Below, in pieces: positions 44,599-55,189 of a stretch of DNA of 64,000 nt (position 1 is its first letter; each line of letters starts with the position of its first letter). The stretch is from Lachnospira sp. (GTDB lineage Bacteria; Bacillota; Clostridia; Lachnospirales; Lachnospiraceae): NCBI GenBank assembly GCA_015057605.1, contig SVDX01000001.1, positions 1-64,000 of the forward strand, read 5' to 3'. A program made the translations under genes and the position numbers. A model generated the notes under the pieces. It saw only the letters and a program-made list of their open reading frames with translations, searched no databases and was not told the origin of the DNA.

Positions 44599-44897
44599 TG
44601 GCAAATGTACAATACTATGATGTAATCCTCAAACCTGTTATCACAGAAAAGAGTATGGCTGATATGGCTGACAAGAGATATACATTCCTTGTTCATCCAG
44701 AAGCTAACAAAGTTATGATTAAAGAAGCAGTAGAAAAGATGTTTACAGGAACAAAGGTTAAGTCAGTAAACACTATGAACTACGACGGTAAGGCTAAGAG
44801 AAGAGGCACAGCAGTTGGTAAGACAGCTAAGACAAAGAAAGCTATCGTTACATTAACAGCTGACAGCAAGGAAATCGAAATCTACGAAGGCCTTTAA
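44598..44897 (+). CDS. rplW: 50S ribosomal protein L23
   Basis: L23 (99 residues) sits at the tunnel exit, where trigger factor and SRP dock. The sequence [15 protein letters not shown], then [20 protein letters not shown], and KAIVTL are typical. The ATG shares a base with the rplD stop codon. A 65-base gap with GAGTAG...TACTCG type symmetry (near 44908-44938) precedes rplB. Length is normal. Confidence 0.97.
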   Translation: MANVQYYDVILKPVITEKSMADMADKRYTFLVHPEANKVMIKEAVEKMFTGTKVKSVNTMNYDGKAKRRGTAVGKTAKTKKAIVTLTADSKEIEIYEGL

Positions 44898-44980
44898 TAT
44901 ATGACAAGCGAGTAGAAAAATAGCGGAGATATTACTCGCAAATAATAGTAACATGTAATCACATGAAAGGAGTGAAATTA

Positions 44981-45823
44981 ATGGGAATTAGAACATATAA
45001 CCCATATACACCTTCCCGCAGAAATATGACTTGTTCGGATTTCGCAGAAATCACAAAGTCAACACCTGAGAAGTCTTTAGTAGTTTCGTTAAAGAAGAAT
45101 TCAGGTCGTAACAATCAAGGTAAAATTACAGTAAGACACCGTGGCGGCGGTTCTAGAAGAAAATATAGAATTATCGACTTTAAGAGAAATAAAGACGGTA
45201 TCCCAGCAACAGTTATTGGTATCGAATACGATCCAAACAGAACAGCAAATATTGCTCTTATCTGCTACGCAGACGGACAAAAGGCATACATCTTAGCTCC
45301 AACAGGACTTAAGGATGGCATGACAGTTATGAATGGTCCAGAAGCAGAAGTTAAAGTAGGTAACTGCTTACCATTATCAGAAATTCCAGTTGGTACACAA
45401 TTACACAACATCGAATTATATCCAGGTAAGGGTGGACAGTTAGTTCGTTCAGCTGGTAATTCAGCTCAGTTAATGGCTAAGGAAGGAAAATATGCAACAC
45501 TTAGATTACCATCTGGTGAAATGAGAATGGTTCCAATTATCTGCCGTGCAACAATCGGTGTAGTTGGTAATGCAGACCACAATCTTGTTAACATCGGTAA
45601 GGCTGGTCGTAAGCGTAACATGGGTATCAGACCTACAGTTCGTGGTTCTGTTATGAACCCTAATGACCATCCACATGGTGGTGGTGAAGGTAAGTGTGGT
45701 ATCGGTCGTCCAGCTCCAGTAACACCTTGGGGTAAACCAGCACTTGGCTTAAAGACAAGAAAGAATAACAAGCAATCTAATAAGTTAATCGTTAGAAGAA
45801 GAGACGGAAAGAATATGAAATAA
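44981..45823 (+). CDS. rplB: 50S ribosomal protein L2
   Basis: L2 (280 residues) is needed for subunit association and peptidyl transfer. Conserved parts are [28 protein letters not shown], and the catalytic-region stretch [14 protein letters not shown] with its functionally important His. The start at 44981 follows AAAGGAGTG; an upstream in-frame ATG at 44963 overlaps that site and is rejected. It lies between rplW and rpsS. Confidence 0.98.
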   Translation: MGIRTYNPYTPSRRNMTCSDFAEITKSTPEKSLVVSLKKNSGRNNQGKITVRHRGGGSRRKYRIIDFKRNKDGIPATVIGIEYDPNRTANIALICYADGQKAYILAPTGLKDGMTVMNGPEAEVKVGNCLPLSEIPVGTQLHNIELYPGKGGQLVRSAGNSAQLMAKEGKYATLRLPSGEMRMVPIICRATIGVVGNADHNLVNIGKAGRKRNMGIRPTVRGSVMNPNDHPHGGGEGKCGIGRPAPVTPWGKPALGLKTRKNNKQSNKLIVRRRDGKNMK

Positions 45824-45869
45824 TATTCTTTAGACAATATTTTATCAGTTTATAAGGAGGTTTGAACCT

Positions 45870-46148
45870 ATGGCTCGATCACTTAAAAAGGGACCATTTG
45901 TAGAAGCAAAGTTACTTAAGAAGATAGAAGCTATGAACGCTGCTAATGAAAAGCAGGTTGTTAAGACATGGTCACGTAGTTCGACAATCTTCCCACAAAT
46001 GGTTGGTCATACAATCGCTGTTCATGACGGAAGAAAGCATGTACCTGTATACGTTACAGAAGACATGGTAGGACATAAGCTTGGAGAGTTTGTTGCTACA
46101 AGAACTTATAGAGGACATGGCGCAGACGCTAAGAAATCAAGACGTTAA
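45870..46148 (+). CDS. rpsS: 30S ribosomal protein S19
   Basis: S19 (92 residues) forms part of the head with S13. [18 protein letters not shown], then [19 protein letters not shown] and [15 protein letters not shown] are the conserved elements. AAGGAGG precedes the ATG. It is followed by rplV after 29 bases. Length and sequence are normal. Confidence 0.98.
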   Translation: MARSLKKGPFVEAKLLKKIEAMNAANEKQVVKTWSRSSTIFPQMVGHTIAVHDGRKHVPVYVTEDMVGHKLGEFVATRTYRGHGADAKKSRR

Positions 46149-46177
46149 TAACTGTAATTTGAAAGGAGGTTTAATCC

Positions 46178-46567
46178 ATGGCAAAAGGACATAGATCCCA
46201 GGTTAAAAGAGAAAGAAATGCAAATAATGTAGATACTAGACCATCAGCAAAGTTATCTTATGCTAGAGTTTCAGTACAAAAGGCATGTTTCGTTTTAGAC
46301 GCTATCAGAGGAAAAGATGTACAATCAGCACTTGCTATCGTAACATACAATCCAAGATATGCTTCATCATTAATAGAAAAATTATTAAAGTCAGCAATTG
46401 CTAATGCTGAAAACAACAATGGAATGAACGTTGAAAACCTTTATGTTGAAGAATGTTATGCAAATAAAGGACCAACAATGAAGAGAATCAAACCAAGAGC
46501 ACAGGGTAGAGCTTATAGAATCGAAAAGAGAACAAGCCACATTACCATCGTGCTTAATGAGAAATAG
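46178..46567 (+). CDS. rplV: 50S ribosomal protein L22
   Basis: L22 (129 residues) has a long beta-hairpin in the exit tunnel, seen here as CYANKGPTMKRIKPRAQGRA. The core SYARVSVQKACFVLDAIRGK is also typical. AAAGGAGG precedes the ATG. There are no insertions in the hairpin of the sort linked with macrolide resistance. rpsC follows after 9 bases. Confidence 0.97.
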   Translation: MAKGHRSQVKRERNANNVDTRPSAKLSYARVSVQKACFVLDAIRGKDVQSALAIVTYNPRYASSLIEKLLKSAIANAENNNGMNVENLYVEECYANKGPTMKRIKPRAQGRAYRIEKRTSHITIVLNEK

Positions 46568-46576
46568 GAGGGCATT

Positions 46577-47233
46577 ATGGGACAGAAAGTTAATCCTCAT
46601 GGCATAAGAGTCGGCGTTATTAAAGACTGGGACTCAAAGTGGTATGCAGAAGCTGATTTTGCTGATTACCTTATCGAAGATCACAAAATAAGAACATACC
46701 TTAAGAACAAGTTATATAGTGCTGGTATTTCAAAGATTGAAATCGAAAGAGCATCAGACAAAGTTAAAATAACTATTCACACAGCTAAGCCAGGCCTTGT
46801 AATTGGTAAGGGCGGCGCTGATATAGAAGTGCTTAAGTCAGAAATTCAAAAGTTTACTGACAAGAAGTTACTTGTTGACATCAAAGAAATCAAGAGACCT
46901 GATAGAGATGCTCAGTTAGTAGCTGAAAACATTGCTTTACAATTAGAAAATCGTGTATCTTTCAGAAGAGCAATGAAGTCAACTATGGCAAGAACAATGA
47001 AGTCAGGTGTTAAGGGAATTAAGACAGCTGTTTCAGGCCGTTTAGCAGGCGCTGATATGGCACGTACAGAATTCTACAGTGAAGGAACAATTCCTCTTCA
47101 AACATTAAGAGCTGATATCGATTATGGTTTTGCAGAAGCAGACACAACATACGGTAAGTTAGGCGTTAAGGTTTGGATTTATAAAGGAGAAGTACTTCCA
47201 ACTAAGGCAACTAAGGAAGGGAGCGAGCAATAA
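46577..47233 (+). CDS. rpsC: 30S ribosomal protein S3
   Basis: S3 (218 residues) lies at the mRNA entry tunnel and helps unwind mRNA. It starts [20 protein letters not shown], has the KH motif [15 protein letters not shown], and the C-domain with [28 protein letters not shown] precedes the ATG. Its stop overlaps the rplP start (TAATG), so the two are coupled. Confidence 0.98.
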   Translation: MGQKVNPHGIRVGVIKDWDSKWYAEADFADYLIEDHKIRTYLKNKLYSAGISKIEIERASDKVKITIHTAKPGLVIGKGGADIEVLKSEIQKFTDKKLLVDIKEIKRPDRDAQLVAENIALQLENRVSFRRAMKSTMARTMKSGVKGIKTAVSGRLAGADMARTEFYSEGTIPLQTLRADIDYGFAEADTTYGKLGVKVWIYKGEVLPTKATKEGSEQ

Positions 47234-47670
47234 TGTTACTACCTAAGAGAGTAAAACATCGTAAACAATTCCGTGGCTCTATGGCAGGTAAAGCTAGTAG
47301 AGGTAACAAAATTACAAATGGTGAATATGGTATCGTAGCTATGGAACCATGTTGGATAAAGTCAAATCAAATCGAAGCTGCCCGTATCGCTATGACACGT
47401 TACATCAAGCGTGGTGGTAAGGTTTGGATTAAGATATTCCCAGATAAGCCTGTTACACACAAGCCTCTTGAGGTTCGTATGGGTAAAGGTAAAGGTAACT
47501 TAGAATACTGGGTAGCAGTTGTTAAACCAGGACGTGTAATGTTCGAAATCGCTGGCGTTTCAGAAGAAATCGCAAGAGAAGCATTACGTCTTGCAGTGCA
47601 CAAACTTCCTTGCAAGTGTAAGGTAGTATCTCGTGCGGAATTAGAAGGCGGTGATAACAGTGAAAATTAA
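47233..47670 (+). CDS. rplP: 50S ribosomal protein L16
   Basis: L16 (145 residues) supports the A-site tRNA and late assembly. [15 protein letters not shown] and [20 protein letters not shown] are conserved parts. The start shares a base with the rpsC stop. Its 3' end overlaps the first codons of rpmC in another frame. Length is normal. Confidence 0.98.
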   Translation: MLLPKRVKHRKQFRGSMAGKASRGNKITNGEYGIVAMEPCWIKSNQIEAARIAMTRYIKRGGKVWIKIFPDKPVTHKPLEVRMGKGKGNLEYWVAVVKPGRVMFEIAGVSEEIAREALRLAVHKLPCKCKVVSRAELEGGDNSEN

Positions 47671-47863
47671 TAAATATGTAGAAGATTTAAGAACAAAATC
47701 AGCTGCAGAGTTAAATGACGAATTAGTAGCTGCTAAGAAGGAACTTTTTAATTTAAGATTCCAAAACGCAACAAATCAATTAGATAACACAAGCAGAATT
47801 AAGGAAGTAAGAAAGAATATCGCTAGAATTCAAACAATCCTTGCACAAAAAGCTGCTCAATAG
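47660..47863 (+). CDS. rpmC: 50S ribosomal protein L29
   Basis: L29 (67 residues) is a two-helix protein near the exit tunnel. It begins [20 protein letters not shown] and includes [16 protein letters not shown]. The start is GTG at 47660, inside the 3' end of rplP, so translation is likely coupled. A GTG at 47651 is an alternative but leaves the ribosome site too close. rpsQ follows after 20 bases. Confidence 0.94.
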   Translation: MKINKYVEDLRTKSAAELNDELVAAKKELFNLRFQNATNQLDNTSRIKEVRKNIARIQTILAQKAAQ

Positions 47864-47883
47864 TGAGAAAGGAGAGAATTGTT

Positions 47884-48141
47884 GTGGAAGAAAGAAATTT
47901 AAGAAAAACTCGTACAGGTCGAGTTGTTAGTGATAAGATGGATAAGACAATCGTGGTTGCAGTAGAAGATCACGTAAAGCATCCTTTATACAACAAGATT
48001 GTTAAGAGAACATATAAATTAAAAGCACATGATGAAAACAATGAATGTTTAATCGGTGATACAGTTAAAGTAATGGAGACAAGACCTTTATCTAAGGATA
48101 AGAGATGGAGATTAGTTGAAATTATCAGTAGAGCAAAATAA
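47884..48141 (+). CDS. rpsQ: 30S ribosomal protein S17
   Basis: S17 (85 residues) binds 16S rRNA early. [19 protein letters not shown] and [19 protein letters not shown] are conserved. The GTG at 47884 lies 9 bases after AAGGAG; an extension back to 47863 would overlap that site. It follows rpmC and precedes rplN in the standard spc order. Confidence 0.94.
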   Translation: MEERNLRKTRTGRVVSDKMDKTIVVAVEDHVKHPLYNKIVKRTYKLKAHDENNECLIGDTVKVMETRPLSKDKRWRLVEIISRAK

Positions 48142-48191
48142 TTTTTTCAAGGTGATATTTCATCACGAATATTACTGAAAGGAGTAGTATT

Positions 48192-48560
48192 ATGATACAA
48201 CAAGAAAGTAGACTTAAGGTTGCTGATAATACTGGTGCTAAAGAATTACTTTGCATCAGAGTTATGGGTGGATCTACTAGAAGATATGCTAATATTGGCG
48301 ATATCATTGTTGCCAGTGTTAAAGATGCAACACCAGGCGGTGTTGTTAAGAAGGGCGATGTTGTTAAAGCCGTAGTTGTACGTTCTGTAAAAGGCGCACG
48401 TCGTAAAGACGGTTCTTATATTAAGTTCGATGAAAATGCTGCTGTAATTATTAAAGATGACAAGAACCCAAGAGGTACTCGTATATTTGGACCAGTAGCT
48501 AGAGAGCTAAGAGAAAAACAATTTATGAAGATTGTTTCATTAGCACCAGAAGTATTATAG
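48192..48560 (+). CDS. rplN: 50S ribosomal protein L14
   Basis: L14 (122 residues) is at the subunit interface and is the docking site for Rsf[20 protein letters not shown] and [16 protein letters not shown] are the family signatures. AAAGGAG precedes the ATG. rplX follows after 12 bases. Nothing is unusual. Confidence 0.98.
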   Translation: MIQQESRLKVADNTGAKELLCIRVMGGSTRRYANIGDIIVASVKDATPGGVVKKGDVVKAVVVRSVKGARRKDGSYIKFDENAAVIIKDDKNPRGTRIFGPVARELREKQFMKIVSLAPEVL

Positions 48561-48572
48561 GAGGTGTAAACA

Positions 48573-48896
48573 ATGTCAGCTATTAGAATAAAGAAAGGTG
48601 ATAACGTTAAGGTTATCGCTGGTAAGGATAAAGGTAAAGAAGGCAAAGTAATCGCTATCAACGCTAAAAAGGGCACAGCTTTAGTAGAAGGCGTTAATAT
48701 GATTACAAAGCACACAAAACCAAGCGCAGCTAATCAAAATGGTGGCATTATCCATCAGGAAGGACCTATTGATATTTCTAACATTATGTTAGTATACAAG
48801 GGAAAACCTACAAAGATTGGTTACAAGTTTGAAGAAGGCAAGAATGGCCTTGTAAAAGTACGTGTTGCAAAGGCAACAGGCGAAGTTATCGATTAA
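48573..48896 (+). CDS. rplX: 50S ribosomal protein L24
   Basis: L24 (107 residues) is an assembly initiator with a KOW motif, seen as GDNVKVIAGKDKGKEGKV. The middle part has EGVNMITKHTKPSAANQNGG. The gene starts 12 bases after rplN with TAGGAGG upstream. Length is normal for Clostridia. Confidence 0.97.
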   Translation: MSAIRIKKGDNVKVIAGKDKGKEGKVIAINAKKGTALVEGVNMITKHTKPSAANQNGGIIHQEGPIDISNIMLVYKGKPTKIGYKFEEGKNGLVKVRVAKATGEVID

Positions 48897-48919
48897 TCTA
48901 GGAGAGGAGGTCCAGAAAG

Positions 48920-49459
48920 TTGAGCAGACTTAAAGACTTATACAATAACGAAATCGTAGATGCTTTGGTTAAGAAGTTTGGTTATAAGAACATTATGCAG
49001 GTACCAAAGCTTGACAAGATAGTAATAAATATGGGCGTTGGCGAAGCTAAGGACAACGCAAAGGTATTAGACGCAGCTGTTAAAGAATTAGAAACAATAG
49101 CTGGTCAGAAGGTAGTTCTTACAAGAGCTAAGAAGGCGGTTGCTAACTTTAAGATTAGAGAAGGTATGCCTATTGGTTGTAAAGTTACTCTTCGTGGTGA
49201 AAAAATGTACGAATTCTTAGATCGTTTAGTAAATCTTGCATTACCACGTGTACGTGACTTTAGAGGTGTAAGCGCTGATTCATTTGATGGAAGAGGAAAC
49301 TATGCTCTTGGTATTAAAGAACAAATCATTTTCCCTGAAATCGAATATGATAAAATTGACAAGGTTAGAGGTATGGACATAATTTTTGTTACTACAGCTA
49401 ACACAGACGAAGAAGCTAAAGAATTATTGGCAGCATTTAACATGCCATTCAAGAAATAA
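48920..49459 (+). CDS. rplE: 50S ribosomal protein L5
   Basis: L5 (179 residues) contacts 5S rRNA and the P-site tRNA. It starts with TTG at 48920, 9 bases after AGGAGG; this gives [13 protein letters not shown], which fits the family, and there is no ATG nearby upstream. [32 protein letters not shown] and [14 protein letters not shown] are conserved. The TTG start is one of two in this window's core genes (also fusA). Confidence 0.96.
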   Translation: MSRLKDLYNNEIVDALVKKFGYKNIMQVPKLDKIVINMGVGEAKDNAKVLDAAVKELETIAGQKVVLTRAKKAVANFKIREGMPIGCKVTLRGEKMYEFLDRLVNLALPRVRDFRGVSADSFDGRGNYALGIKEQIIFPEIEYDKIDKVRGMDIIFVTTANTDEEAKELLAAFNMPFKK

Positions 49460-49472
49460 GGAGGGAAATTCC

Positions 49473-49658
49473 ATGGCTAAGACTTCAATGAAAGTAAAGC
49501 AACAACGTACACAAAAGTTTTCAACAAGAGAATACAATCGTTGTAGAATTTGTGGTCGTCCACATGCTTACTTAAGAAAATACGGAATCTGCAGAATTTG
49601 CTTCCGTGAATTAGCATACAAGGGACAGATTCCAGGAGTTAAGAAAGCTTCTTGGTAA
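49473..49658 (+). CDS. rpsN: 30S ribosomal protein S14, zinc-binding type
   Basis: This is the short, zinc-binding S14 (61 residues), with CRICGRPH and CRICFREL, so all four Cys ligands are kept. It is preceded by AAGGAGGG and lies between rplE and rpsH as usual. The end [11 protein letters not shown] is typical. A zinc-free S14 paralogue is not visible in the window. Confidence 0.97.
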   Translation: MAKTSMKVKQQRTQKFSTREYNRCRICGRPHAYLRKYGICRICFRELAYKGQIPGVKKASW

Positions 49659-49690
49659 TCATCCATTAGTTTTAAAAAGGAGGAAATAAA

Positions 49691-50086
49691 ATGACAGATC
49701 CAATTGCAGATATGCTTACTAGAATTCGTAATGCGAATACAGCAAAGCATGATACAGTAGATGTTCCAGCATCTAAGATGAAATTAGCTATCGCTGAGAT
49801 TCTTCTTAAAGAAGGTTACATCAAGCAATATACATTGGTTGAAGACGGTAATTTTAAGAACATTCGTATTACATTAAAATACGGTGCTGATAAGAACGAA
49901 AAGATCATTACAGGTCTTAAGAGAATTTCTAAGCCAGGTCTTCGTGTTTATGCAAACAAGGAAGAACTTCCAAGAGTACTTGGCGGTTTAGGAATTGCTA
50001 TTATTTCAACAAACCAAGGCGTTATCACAGATAAGGAAGCCAGAAAACTTAAAATTGGTGGCGAAGTATTAGCATTCGTTTGGTAA
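49691..50086 (+). CDS. rpsH: 30S ribosomal protein S8
   Basis: S8 (131 residues) binds helix 21 of 16S rRNA and in E. coli also represses the spc operon. [16 protein letters not shown] and the end GGEVLAFVW are diagnostic, as is [24 protein letters not shown] text. AAGGAGG precedes the ATG. A 105-base gap follows before rplF and holds one strong hairpin. Confidence 0.98.
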   Translation: MTDPIADMLTRIRNANTAKHDTVDVPASKMKLAIAEILLKEGYIKQYTLVEDGNFKNIRITLKYGADKNEKIITGLKRISKPGLRVYANKEELPRVLGGLGIAIISTNQGVITDKEARKLKIGGEVLAFVW

Positions 50087-50120
50087 TAAATAATAACAAT
50101 TAGAAACAATTAAAATAAGA

Positions 50121-50160
50121 GTATGTGTGAGCGGCGGAAAAACATTTTTCGCGCTACACA
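50121..50160 (+). promoter_or_regulatory. Hairpin in rpsH-rplF gap
   Basis: GTGT-GAGCG-GCGGAAAAA pairs with TTTTTCGC-GCT-ACAC around a short CAT loop. There is no T-run after it, so it is more likely a control or processing element than a terminator. No second gene lies in the gap. Confidence 0.45.
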
Positions 50161-50191
50161 GATAACTCAACTCAATTAAGGAGGTGCAGGC

Positions 50192-50734
50192 ATGTCACGT
50201 ATAGGAAGAATGCCTATCGCGGTACCAGCAGGCGTTACTGTTGATATTGCAGAAAATAATAAAGTGACTGTTAAAGGACCAAAGGGAACTCTTGAGAGAG
50301 TATTACCTGCGGAAATGGAAATTAAATTAGAAGGCGCAGAGGTTGTAGTTACAAGACCTAACGAGTTAAAGAGAATGAAGTCTTTACACGGTTTAACTAG
50401 AACATTAATCGCTAATATGGTAACAGGTGTTACTGAAGGTTATGAAAAAGTTCTTGAAGTAAATGGTGTTGGTTACAAGGCACAAAAGAACGGCAAGACA
50501 TTAGTATTATCACTTGGATACTCACATCCTGTTGAAATGGTAGATCCAGAAGGCATCGAATCAACAGTAGATGGACAAAACAAGATCATAATCAAAGGTA
50601 TCGATAAAGAAAAAGTTGGCCAATACGCTGCTGAAATCAGAGACAAGAGACGCCCAGAACCTTACAAGGGCAAGGGTATTAAGTATGCTGATGAAGTTAT
50701 TAGACGTAAAGTTGGTAAGACTGGTAAGAAATAA
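50192..50734 (+). CDS. rplF: 50S ribosomal protein L6
   Basis: L6 (180 residues) lies near the sarcin-ricin loop. [35 protein letters not shown] and the end [19 protein letters not shown] are conserved. AAGGAGGTG precedes the ATG. rplR follows 18 bases later. Nothing is unusual. Confidence 0.98.
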   Translation: MSRIGRMPIAVPAGVTVDIAENNKVTVKGPKGTLERVLPAEMEIKLEGAEVVVTRPNELKRMKSLHGLTRTLIANMVTGVTEGYEKVLEVNGVGYKAQKNGKTLVLSLGYSHPVEMVDPEGIESTVDGQNKIIIKGIDKEKVGQYAAEIRDKRRPEPYKGKGIKYADEVIRRKVGKTGKK

Positions 50735-50752
50735 TTAAAGGAGTGAACAAGA

Positions 50753-51121
50753 ATGGTTAGTAAAATATCTAGAACAGAAGTAATCAAGAATAAGCATAGA
50801 AAATTACGTAATCGTTTCAGCGGTACAGCTGAAAGACCACGTTTAGCTGTGTTCAGAAGTAATAATCATATGTACGCTCAGATTATTGACGATACAGTTG
50901 GAAAGACATTAGTATCAGCTTCAACACTTCAAAAGGAAGTAAAGGCTGAATTAGAAAAAACTAATAACGTAGATGCAGCTGCATACTTAGGAACAGTAAT
51001 TGCAAAGAAAGCATTAGAAATGGGAATTACAACTGTCGTTTATGATAGAGGCGGATTCATATATCAAGGAAAAATCAAGGCTTTAGCAGAAGCTGCTAGA
51101 GAAGCTGGATTGGAATTTTAA
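50753..51121 (+). CDS. rplR: 50S ribosomal protein L18
   Basis: L18 (122 residues) binds 5S rRNA. The basic N-terminus [20 protein letters not shown], and [20 protein letters not shown] near the end, are the family signatures. AAGGAGTG precedes the ATG at 50753. It is followed by rpsE after 17 bases. Confidence 0.98.
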   Translation: MVSKISRTEVIKNKHRKLRNRFSGTAERPRLAVFRSNNHMYAQIIDDTVGKTLVSASTLQKEVKAELEKTNNVDAAAYLGTVIAKKALEMGITTVVYDRGGFIYQGKIKALAEAAREAGLEF

Positions 51122-51138
51122 GCAGGAGGGAAAGAAAC

Positions 51139-51648
51139 ATGAAACGTACAATTATTGATGCTAGTCAATTAGTATTAAGTGAAAAAGTAGTATCAATCAA
51201 GCGTGTAACTAAGGTTGTTAAAGGTGGACGTAACTTCAGATTTTCAGCTTTAGTAGTTGTTGGTGACGGCAACGGTCACGTTGGTGCTGGTGTTGGTAAG
51301 GCCGCTGAAATTCCAGAGGCTATCCGTAAAGGAAAAGAAGACGCTATTAAGCATTTAGTAAGCGTAGCTATCAACGAAGATGCTAGTATACCACACGATT
51401 TCTTAGGAAAGTTTGGTAGTGCTACAGTATTATTAAAGAAGGCACCTGAAGGTACAGGTATTATCGCAGGTGGTCCTGCTCGTTCAGTACTTGAACTTGC
51501 AGGTATCAAGAATATCCGTACAAAATCACTTGGATCAAACAATAAGCAAAACGTTGTACTTGCAACAATCGCTGGCTTAAGTCAATTAAAGACTCCAGAA
51601 GAAGTAGCAAGACTTCGTGGCAAATCAGTTGAAGAAATTTATAACTAA
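51139..51648 (+). CDS. rpsE: 30S ribosomal protein S5
   Basis: S5 (169 residues) helps decoding accuracy. [19 protein letters not shown] holds the spectinomycin-site loop and is unchanged; [15 protein letters not shown] and [20 protein letters not shown] follow. GGAGGG precedes the ATG. rpmD follows 15 bases later. Confidence 0.98.
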   Translation: MKRTIIDASQLVLSEKVVSIKRVTKVVKGGRNFRFSALVVVGDGNGHVGAGVGKAAEIPEAIRKGKEDAIKHLVSVAINEDASIPHDFLGKFGSATVLLKKAPEGTGIIAGGPARSVLELAGIKNIRTKSLGSNNKQNVVLATIAGLSQLKTPEEVARLRGKSVEEIYN

Positions 51649-51663
51649 GAGGAGGACTGAAAG

Positions 51664-51846
51664 ATGGCAGATAAATTAAAAGTAACTTTAGTTAAGTCTA
51701 CAATCGGTGCAGTACCAAAGCATATTAAAACAGTTGAAGCTCTTGGTTTAAAGAAGTTGCATAAAACAGTAGAATTACCAGACAATGCAGCAGTAAGAGG
51801 AATGCTTCAACAAGTAAGACATTTAGTAAAGGTCGAAGAAATTTAA
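51664..51846 (+). CDS. rpmD: 50S ribosomal protein L30
   Basis: L30 (60 residues) begins MADKLKVTLVKSTIGAVPKH and contains GLKKLHKTVELPDN with the end MLQQVRHLVKVEEI. The length and sequence are typical of the bacterial short form. It lies between rpsE and rplO in normal order. GAGGAGG precedes the ATG. Confidence 0.97.
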   Translation: MADKLKVTLVKSTIGAVPKHIKTVEALGLKKLHKTVELPDNAAVRGMLQQVRHLVKVEEI

Positions 51847-51869
51847 TCAGTGGATAAGGAGGTGCAGGA

Positions 51870-52313
51870 ATGAACTTATCAAATTTACAACCTGCTCAAG
51901 GTTCAAAGCAAAGCGATAATTTCAGAAGAGGCCGTGGACACGGTTCAGGAAATGGTAAGACAGCTGGTAAAGGTCATAAGGGTCAAAAGGCTCGTTCAGG
52001 AGCTCCAAGACCAGGCTTTGAAGGTGGTCAGATGCCATTATATAGAAGAATACCTAAGAGAGGTTTCACAAACAGAAATTCTCTTGAGATCGTAGGTATC
52101 AACCTTAAGGCATTAGAAGATAAGTTTGAAAACGGTGCAACAGTAACAGTTGAATCATTAATTGAAACAGGCATCGTATCAAATCCTAAGGATGGTGTTA
52201 AGATTCTTGGAAATGGTGAATTAACAAAGAAACTTAATGTTAAAGCTAACGCTTTCAGTGAAAATGCTAAGGCTAAGATAGAAGCACTTGGTGGAACCTG
52301 TGAGGTGATCTAA
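51870..52313 (+). CDS. rplO: 50S ribosomal protein L15
   Basis: L15 (147 residues) has a Gly-rich basic N-terminus ([20 protein letters not shown], then [20 protein letters not shown]), which reaches into the rRNA, and a globular end. Its stop codon overlaps the secY start by one base (TAATG), which couples the Sec channel to r-protein synthesis. AAGGAGGTG precedes the ATG. Confidence 0.98.
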   Translation: MNLSNLQPAQGSKQSDNFRRGRGHGSGNGKTAGKGHKGQKARSGAPRPGFEGGQMPLYRRIPKRGFTNRNSLEIVGINLKALEDKFENGATVTVESLIETGIVSNPKDGVKILGNGELTKKLNVKANAFSENAKAKIEALGGTCEVI

Positions 52314-53629
52314 TGTTTAAAACACTCCGCAATGCATTTAAAATTAAAGATATTAGAAAGAAACTTTTATTTACATTTTTGATGTTGATTGTAATCAGAA
52401 TAGGAAGCTTGCTTCCTATTCCGGGAGTTGATACAGAAAGTTTCAGCAGTGCAATCAGAAACTTTTTTGATAAGACAAGTGGAAGTTCTACATTTCTTAG
52501 TGCAATCACAGGTGGTTCTTTTGAGAACATGTCTATATTTGCATTAGGTATAACTCCATATATTACATCATCAATTATTATGCAACTTTTAACTATAGCA
52601 ATTCCTAAGTTAGAAGAAATGCAAAAAGATGGTGCAGAAGGAAGAAAGAAAATAGCAGAAATTACAAGATATGTAACAGTTGCTTTAGCAGTACTTGAAG
52701 CAATTGGTATGGCTATCACATTTAATAATCAAGGATTATTAAAGTCAGGTAGCGAATGGGTGGAAATCATGATTATCGTGGTTACACTTACTGCAGGTTC
52801 AGCATTCCTTATGTGGATTGGGGAAAATATTACAGAAAAAGGAATCGGAAATGGTATTTCAATTATCTTATTAATTAACATCATTTCAAGTGTTCCAACT
52901 GATATGGGCCTCTTATATGCCACATTTATTGCATCAGAAACAAACATTGCAAAGGCTATTTTAGCTGGCGTAATTATCCTTGCAATTATCTTTGCAATGG
53001 TATGGTTCGTTTGTTTATTACAAGGTGGAGAAAGAAAGATACCTGTTCAGTACTCTCAAAAGGTACAGGGCAACAAGATGGTTGGTGGAAATGCATCAAA
53101 TATCCCATTAAAGGTAAATACAGCTGGTGTTATACCAGTAATCTTTGCTTCATCAATTTTACAGGCACCTGTTGTTATTGCTAACTTTGTTTCATCAAAA
53201 GGTTATGAATGGACAAAGTATTTTTCACAGCAATATTGGTGCAATCCAAAAGATTTTAAATACACAATTGGTATGCTTGCATACATAGTATTGATTATTG
53301 TATTTGCGTATTTCTACACATCAATATCATTTAACCCTATGGAAATTGCAAACAACATGAAGAAGCAGGCTGGCTTTATCCCAGGTATTCGTCCTGGCAA
53401 GCCAACAACAGAATACTTAAATAATATCTTAAATTACGTCGTATTTATCGGTGCAGTAGCTCTTGTTGTAGTAGCAGTTGTTCCTATCGTGTTATCAGGT
53501 GTATTTGGAGCAAGTGTTTCATTCCTTGGAACATCAATCATAATTGTAGTAAGCGTTATTTTGGAAACAATTAAGAAGGTTGAATCACAAATGTTGGTTC
53601 GTAACTATAAAGGATTCCTTAATTCGTAA
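52313..53629 (+). CDS. secY: Preprotein translocase subunit SecY
   Basis: SecY (438 residues) is the protein-conducting channel with ten membrane spans. Key stretches are RIGSLLPIPGVDTESF, ALGITPYITSSIIMQLL, GERKIPVQYSQKVQGNKMVG and the end FNPMEIANNMKKQAGFIPG. The gene overlaps rplO by one base. It is followed by adk and map, as is common in Firmicutes. SecE is encoded at 4394. An 8-bp hairpin lies after its stop. Confidence 0.98.
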   Translation: MFKTLRNAFKIKDIRKKLLFTFLMLIVIRIGSLLPIPGVDTESFSSAIRNFFDKTSGSSTFLSAITGGSFENMSIFALGITPYITSSIIMQLLTIAIPKLEEMQKDGAEGRKKIAEITRYVTVALAVLEAIGMAITFNNQGLLKSGSEWVEIMIIVVTLTAGSAFLMWIGENITEKGIGNGISIILLINIISSVPTDMGLLYATFIASETNIAKAILAGVIILAIIFAMVWFVCLLQGGERKIPVQYSQKVQGNKMVGGNASNIPLKVNTAGVIPVIFASSILQAPVVIANFVSSKGYEWTKYFSQQYWCNPKDFKYTIGMLAYIVLIIVFAYFYTSISFNPMEIANNMKKQAGFIPGIRPGKPTTEYLNNILNYVVFIGAVALVVVAVVPIVLSGVFGASVSFLGTSIIIVVSVILETIKKVESQMLVRNYKGFLNS

Positions 53630-53658
53630 AGAAAAGCAAATAAATAACTAGTAGAGAT

Positions 53659-53692
53659 GACTTGCCTGAAATTGTAAAATTTTTGGCGAGTC
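53659..53692 (+). terminator. Weak hairpin between secY and adk
   Basis: GACTTGCC (53659-53666) pairs with GGCGAGTC (53685-53692) with one G-T pair and an 18-base AT-rich loop, followed by CTTTCT. It may be a partial terminator or attenuator inside the operon. Confidence 0.4.
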
Positions 53693-53736
53693 CTTTCTGC
53701 TGGAAGAACAAAGGCGATTAAGCTGGAGGAATATAT

Positions 53737-54381
53737 ATGAAGATTATTATGTTAGGAGCACCTGGTGCCGGTAAAGGTACACAGGCGAAAAAAATAGCAG
53801 ATAAGTGGCAAATTCCACACATTTCAACAGGTGATATTTTCAGAGCTAATATTAAAAATGGAACTGAATTAGGTAATAAGGCTAAGGAATATATGGACAA
53901 GGGCTTATTAGTACCAGATGAATTAGTAGTGGATTTAGTAGTAGACAGAGTGAAACAGGAAGATTGCGTTAATGGATACGTATTAGATGGTTTCCCAAGA
54001 ACAATTCCACAAGCAGAGGCTTTGGATGCGGCATTAAATGCTATTGGTGAAAAGGTTGATTATGCAATTAACGTTGAAGTTCCTGATGAAAATATTATCA
54101 ATCGTATGTCAGGACGTAGAGCATGTGTTGCGTGCGGCGCTACATATCATATCGTTCATATCCCTACAAAGGTAGAAGGTGTATGTGATAGATGTAATGC
54201 ACAGCTTATCTTAAGAGATGACGATAAGCCTGAAACAGTTAAGAAGCGTCTTGATGTATATCATGAACAAACACAGCCTTTAATTGATTATTATACAGAA
54301 AAGGGCGTTTTAGTTGAAGTAGATGGAACTGTAGAAATGGAAGAAGTATTTGGTGCCATCGTTAAAATTCTAGGAGAATAA
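53737..54381 (+). CDS. adk: Adenylate kinase
   Basis: Adk (214 residues) interconverts ATP, ADP and AMP. It has the P-loop [12 protein letters not shown], the AMP-binding [13 protein letters not shown], and a zinc LID with CVACGATYH and CDRCNAQL (four Cys), as in Gram-positive forms. GGAGG precedes the ATG. The stop is 3 bases before map, whose ribosome site lies inside adk. The two genes are almost always coupled in Firmicutes. Confidence 0.98.
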   Translation: MKIIMLGAPGAGKGTQAKKIADKWQIPHISTGDIFRANIKNGTELGNKAKEYMDKGLLVPDELVVDLVVDRVKQEDCVNGYVLDGFPRTIPQAEALDAALNAIGEKVDYAINVEVPDENIINRMSGRRACVACGATYHIVHIPTKVEGVCDRCNAQLILRDDDKPETVKKRLDVYHEQTQPLIDYYTEKGVLVEVDGTVEMEEVFGAIVKILGE

Positions 54382-54384
54382 CTT

Positions 54385-55167
54385 ATGTCAGTAACAATAA
54401 AATCTACTAGAGAAATTGAATTAATGCGTGAAGCTGGAAGACTTCTTGCTATAGTGCATGAAGAGATGGAAAAAGCCATAAAGCCGGGAATATCAACATA
54501 TGAAATTGATAAGCTTGGGGAAGAGGTAATAAGAAGCTTTGGATGTATACCTTCATTTCTTAATTATAACGGATATCCGGCATCTATATGCGTATCCGTA
54601 AATGATGAAGTTGTACATGGTATTCCATCTAAAAAACGCATATTATTAGAAGGCGATATAGTTAGCCTGGATGCAGGCCTTATTTATAAAGGCTATCATT
54701 CGGATGCTGCAAGAACACATGGTGTAGGCGAAATAAGTGCCGAAGCTAAGCAACTCATAGAAGTAACAAGACAAAGCTTCTTTGAAGGTATAAAATTTGC
54801 AAAAGAAGGAAATCATTTACATGATATTTCCAATGCAATAGCAGCATATTGCGAGGGCTATGGTTATGGTGTTGTAAGAGATTTGGTTGGACATGGAATA
54901 GGCACAGCGCTTCATGAAGAACCACAGATACCTAACTTTAGACAAAAAAGACGAGGCGTTAAGCTTATGTCAGGTATGACACTTGCAATTGAGCCAATGA
55001 TTAACGCAGGCGACTACGATGTATTCTGGTTAGATGATGATTGGACAGTTGTATCAGCAGACGAATCATTATCAGCTCATTATGAGAATACAGTTCTTAT
55101 AACAAATGGAGAACCTGAAATATTAACATTAACTGAAAAAGAGAAAGCTGCATTTGCAAGACTTTAA
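54385..55167 (+). CDS. map: Methionine aminopeptidase, type I
   Basis: Map (260 residues) removes the initiator Met. The metal ligands are visible: Asp in VSLDAGLIYKGYHSDAART (two), His in GHGIGTALHEEPQIPN, Glu in TLAIEPMIN and a final Glu in AHYENTVLI. TAGGAGA lies at the end of adk. The C-terminus has a small extra segment (DDDWTVVSADESLS). The KOW protein gene follows and overlaps its end. Confidence 0.97.
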   Translation: MSVTIKSTREIELMREAGRLLAIVHEEMEKAIKPGISTYEIDKLGEEVIRSFGCIPSFLNYNGYPASICVSVNDEVVHGIPSKKRILLEGDIVSLDAGLIYKGYHSDAARTHGVGEISAEAKQLIEVTRQSFFEGIKFAKEGNHLHDISNAIAAYCEGYGYGVVRDLVGHGIGTALHEEPQIPNFRQKRRGVKLMSGMTLAIEPMINAGDYDVFWLDDDWTVVSADESLSAHYENTVLITNGEPEILTLTEKEKAAFARL

Positions 55168-55189
55168 ACATTTAATGCGAGGTGACAAG